A stretch of 5,522 nucleotides of DNA, from NCBI GenBank assembly GCA_900770515.1, contig CAAHDP010000195.1, positions 1 to 5,522 of the forward strand, read 5' to 3'. The notes beneath the pieces are model-generated. The model searched no databases and was not told where the DNA came from. It saw only the letters and a list, made by a program, of their open reading frames with translations. Within the stretch, counting starts at the first letter, position 1, and each line of letters opens with the position of its first letter. Positions 5,064 to 5,522 of this stretch are shown piece after piece. The translations under genes were made by a program, and so were the position numbers. The DNA comes from an uncultured Prevotella sp. (GTDB lineage Bacteria > Bacteroidota > Bacteroidia > Bacteroidales > Bacteroidaceae).

Positions 5064-5522
5064 TTACTTCTTAGCAACCAACTCCATTGTATCGCGAGCG
5101 ATAACGATCTCCTCGTCGGTAGGAACTACAACTACCTTCACCTTACTGTCGTCGGTAGAGATGATAGCTTCCTCGCCACGAACCTTGTCGTTAACCTCCT
5201 TATTGATCTTGATGCCAAGATACTCCAGGTTCTTGCAAGCTTCCTCGCGGAGGTCGGTCTGGTTCTCACCCACACCAGCTGTAAATACGATAGCGTCAAC
5301 GCCACCCATAGCTGCTGTGTAAGCACCGATGTACTTCTTGATGCGATACTCGTACATGCGGAGAGCCAGCTGAGCCTTCTCGTTACCCTCGTTGGCAGCG
5401 TTCTCGATGTCGCGCATATCAGAAGAAATACCTGTAATACCGAGCACACCACTCTTCTTGTTCAGGAAGTCAGCCATCTCCTGTGGCTTCATGTTCAACT
5501 TCTCCATCAAGTAGGTAACGGC
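5064..5522 (-). CDS. ackA: Acetate kinase, C-terminal part (cut by window edge)
   Basis: The visible 152 residues are the C-terminal portion of AckA, which interconverts acetyl phosphate plus ADP with acetate plus ATP in the cytoplasm. The fragment starts AVTYLMEKLNMKPQEM and continues DFLNKKSGVLGITGISSDMRD, both typical of the family. FTAGVGEN (80-87 of the fragment) is the conserved ASKHA-fold block with the active-site Glu. The reading frame is open to the right edge without a start, so the gene begins outside the window; a full AckA is about 400 residues. The TAA stop is at 5066-5064. Codon choice is strongly biased (many GTT, GAG, AAG), similar to efp and suggesting high expression. The usual partner, phosphotransacetylase (pta), would lie upstream, beyond the window. 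A clear terminator follows. Confidence 0.96.
   Translation of the reverse strand, partial: AVTYLMEKLNMKPQEMADFLNKKSGVLGITGISSDMRDIENAANEGNEKAQLALRMYEYRIKKYIGAYTAAMGGVDAIVFTAGVGENQTDLREEACKNLEYLGIKINKEVNDKVRGEEAIISTDDSKVKVVVVPTDEEIVIARDTMELVAKK

Overview
The window reads as chromosomal, mostly housekeeping DNA from a Bacteroidota bacterium, most likely a Prevotella/Segatella-type gut Bacteroidales. The evidence is two promoters of the Bacteroidota type (TTTG, 19 bp, then TAnnTTTG), A-rich leaders without Shine-Dalgarno sequences, and proteins that look like Bacteroidales orthologues, especially EF-P, the KDG-kinase-type sugar kinase and AckA. The genus is an inference from protein resemblance and was not tested.

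Layout, left to right. A 172-base leader carries a strong promoter for efp (elongation factor P). After efp come a membrane-anchored family 2 glycosyltransferase and, 6 bases later, radC (JAB/MPN-domain protein). No promoter is visible between efp and radC, so the three could share one transcript. A weak AT-rich hairpin follows radC. A second clear promoter then drives a 106-residue MIP18/DUF59-family protein (Fe-S cluster assembly/transfer type) and probably lpxH (UDP-2,3-diacylglucosamine diphosphatase of lipid A synthesis). All five genes are on the plus strand. On the minus strand, convergent with lpxH, lie a PfkB-family sugar kinase (KDG-kinase-like) and the C-terminal part of ackA (acetate kinase), which runs off the right edge. 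A well-formed intrinsic terminator separates ackA from the kinase and shows that the longest possible kinase start is wrong.

The genes work in general cell physiology: relief of polyproline stalling (EF-P), surface glycan or lipid glycosylation (GT2), metal-cluster assembly (DUF59), outer membrane lipid A (LpxH), uronate/pectin-derived sugar catabolism (KDG kinase) and acetate overflow with ATP formation (AckA). Kinase and AckA could be consecutive parts of a route from KDG through pyruvate to acetate, but this is inference.

No defence system, mobile element, CRISPR array, tRNA or rRNA is visible. The only structure not explained by ordinary genes is in the spacers around lpxH. Each contains tandem 7-base repeats: pyrimidine-rich YTCTTCA units before lpxH and CTATNAA units after it. 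The latter form two opposed arrays that make a large inverted repeat between convergent genes. The CTCTTCA and CTATTAA units differ only by A/C changes at two positions, which suggests one repeat family. This is the most worthwhile item to follow up.
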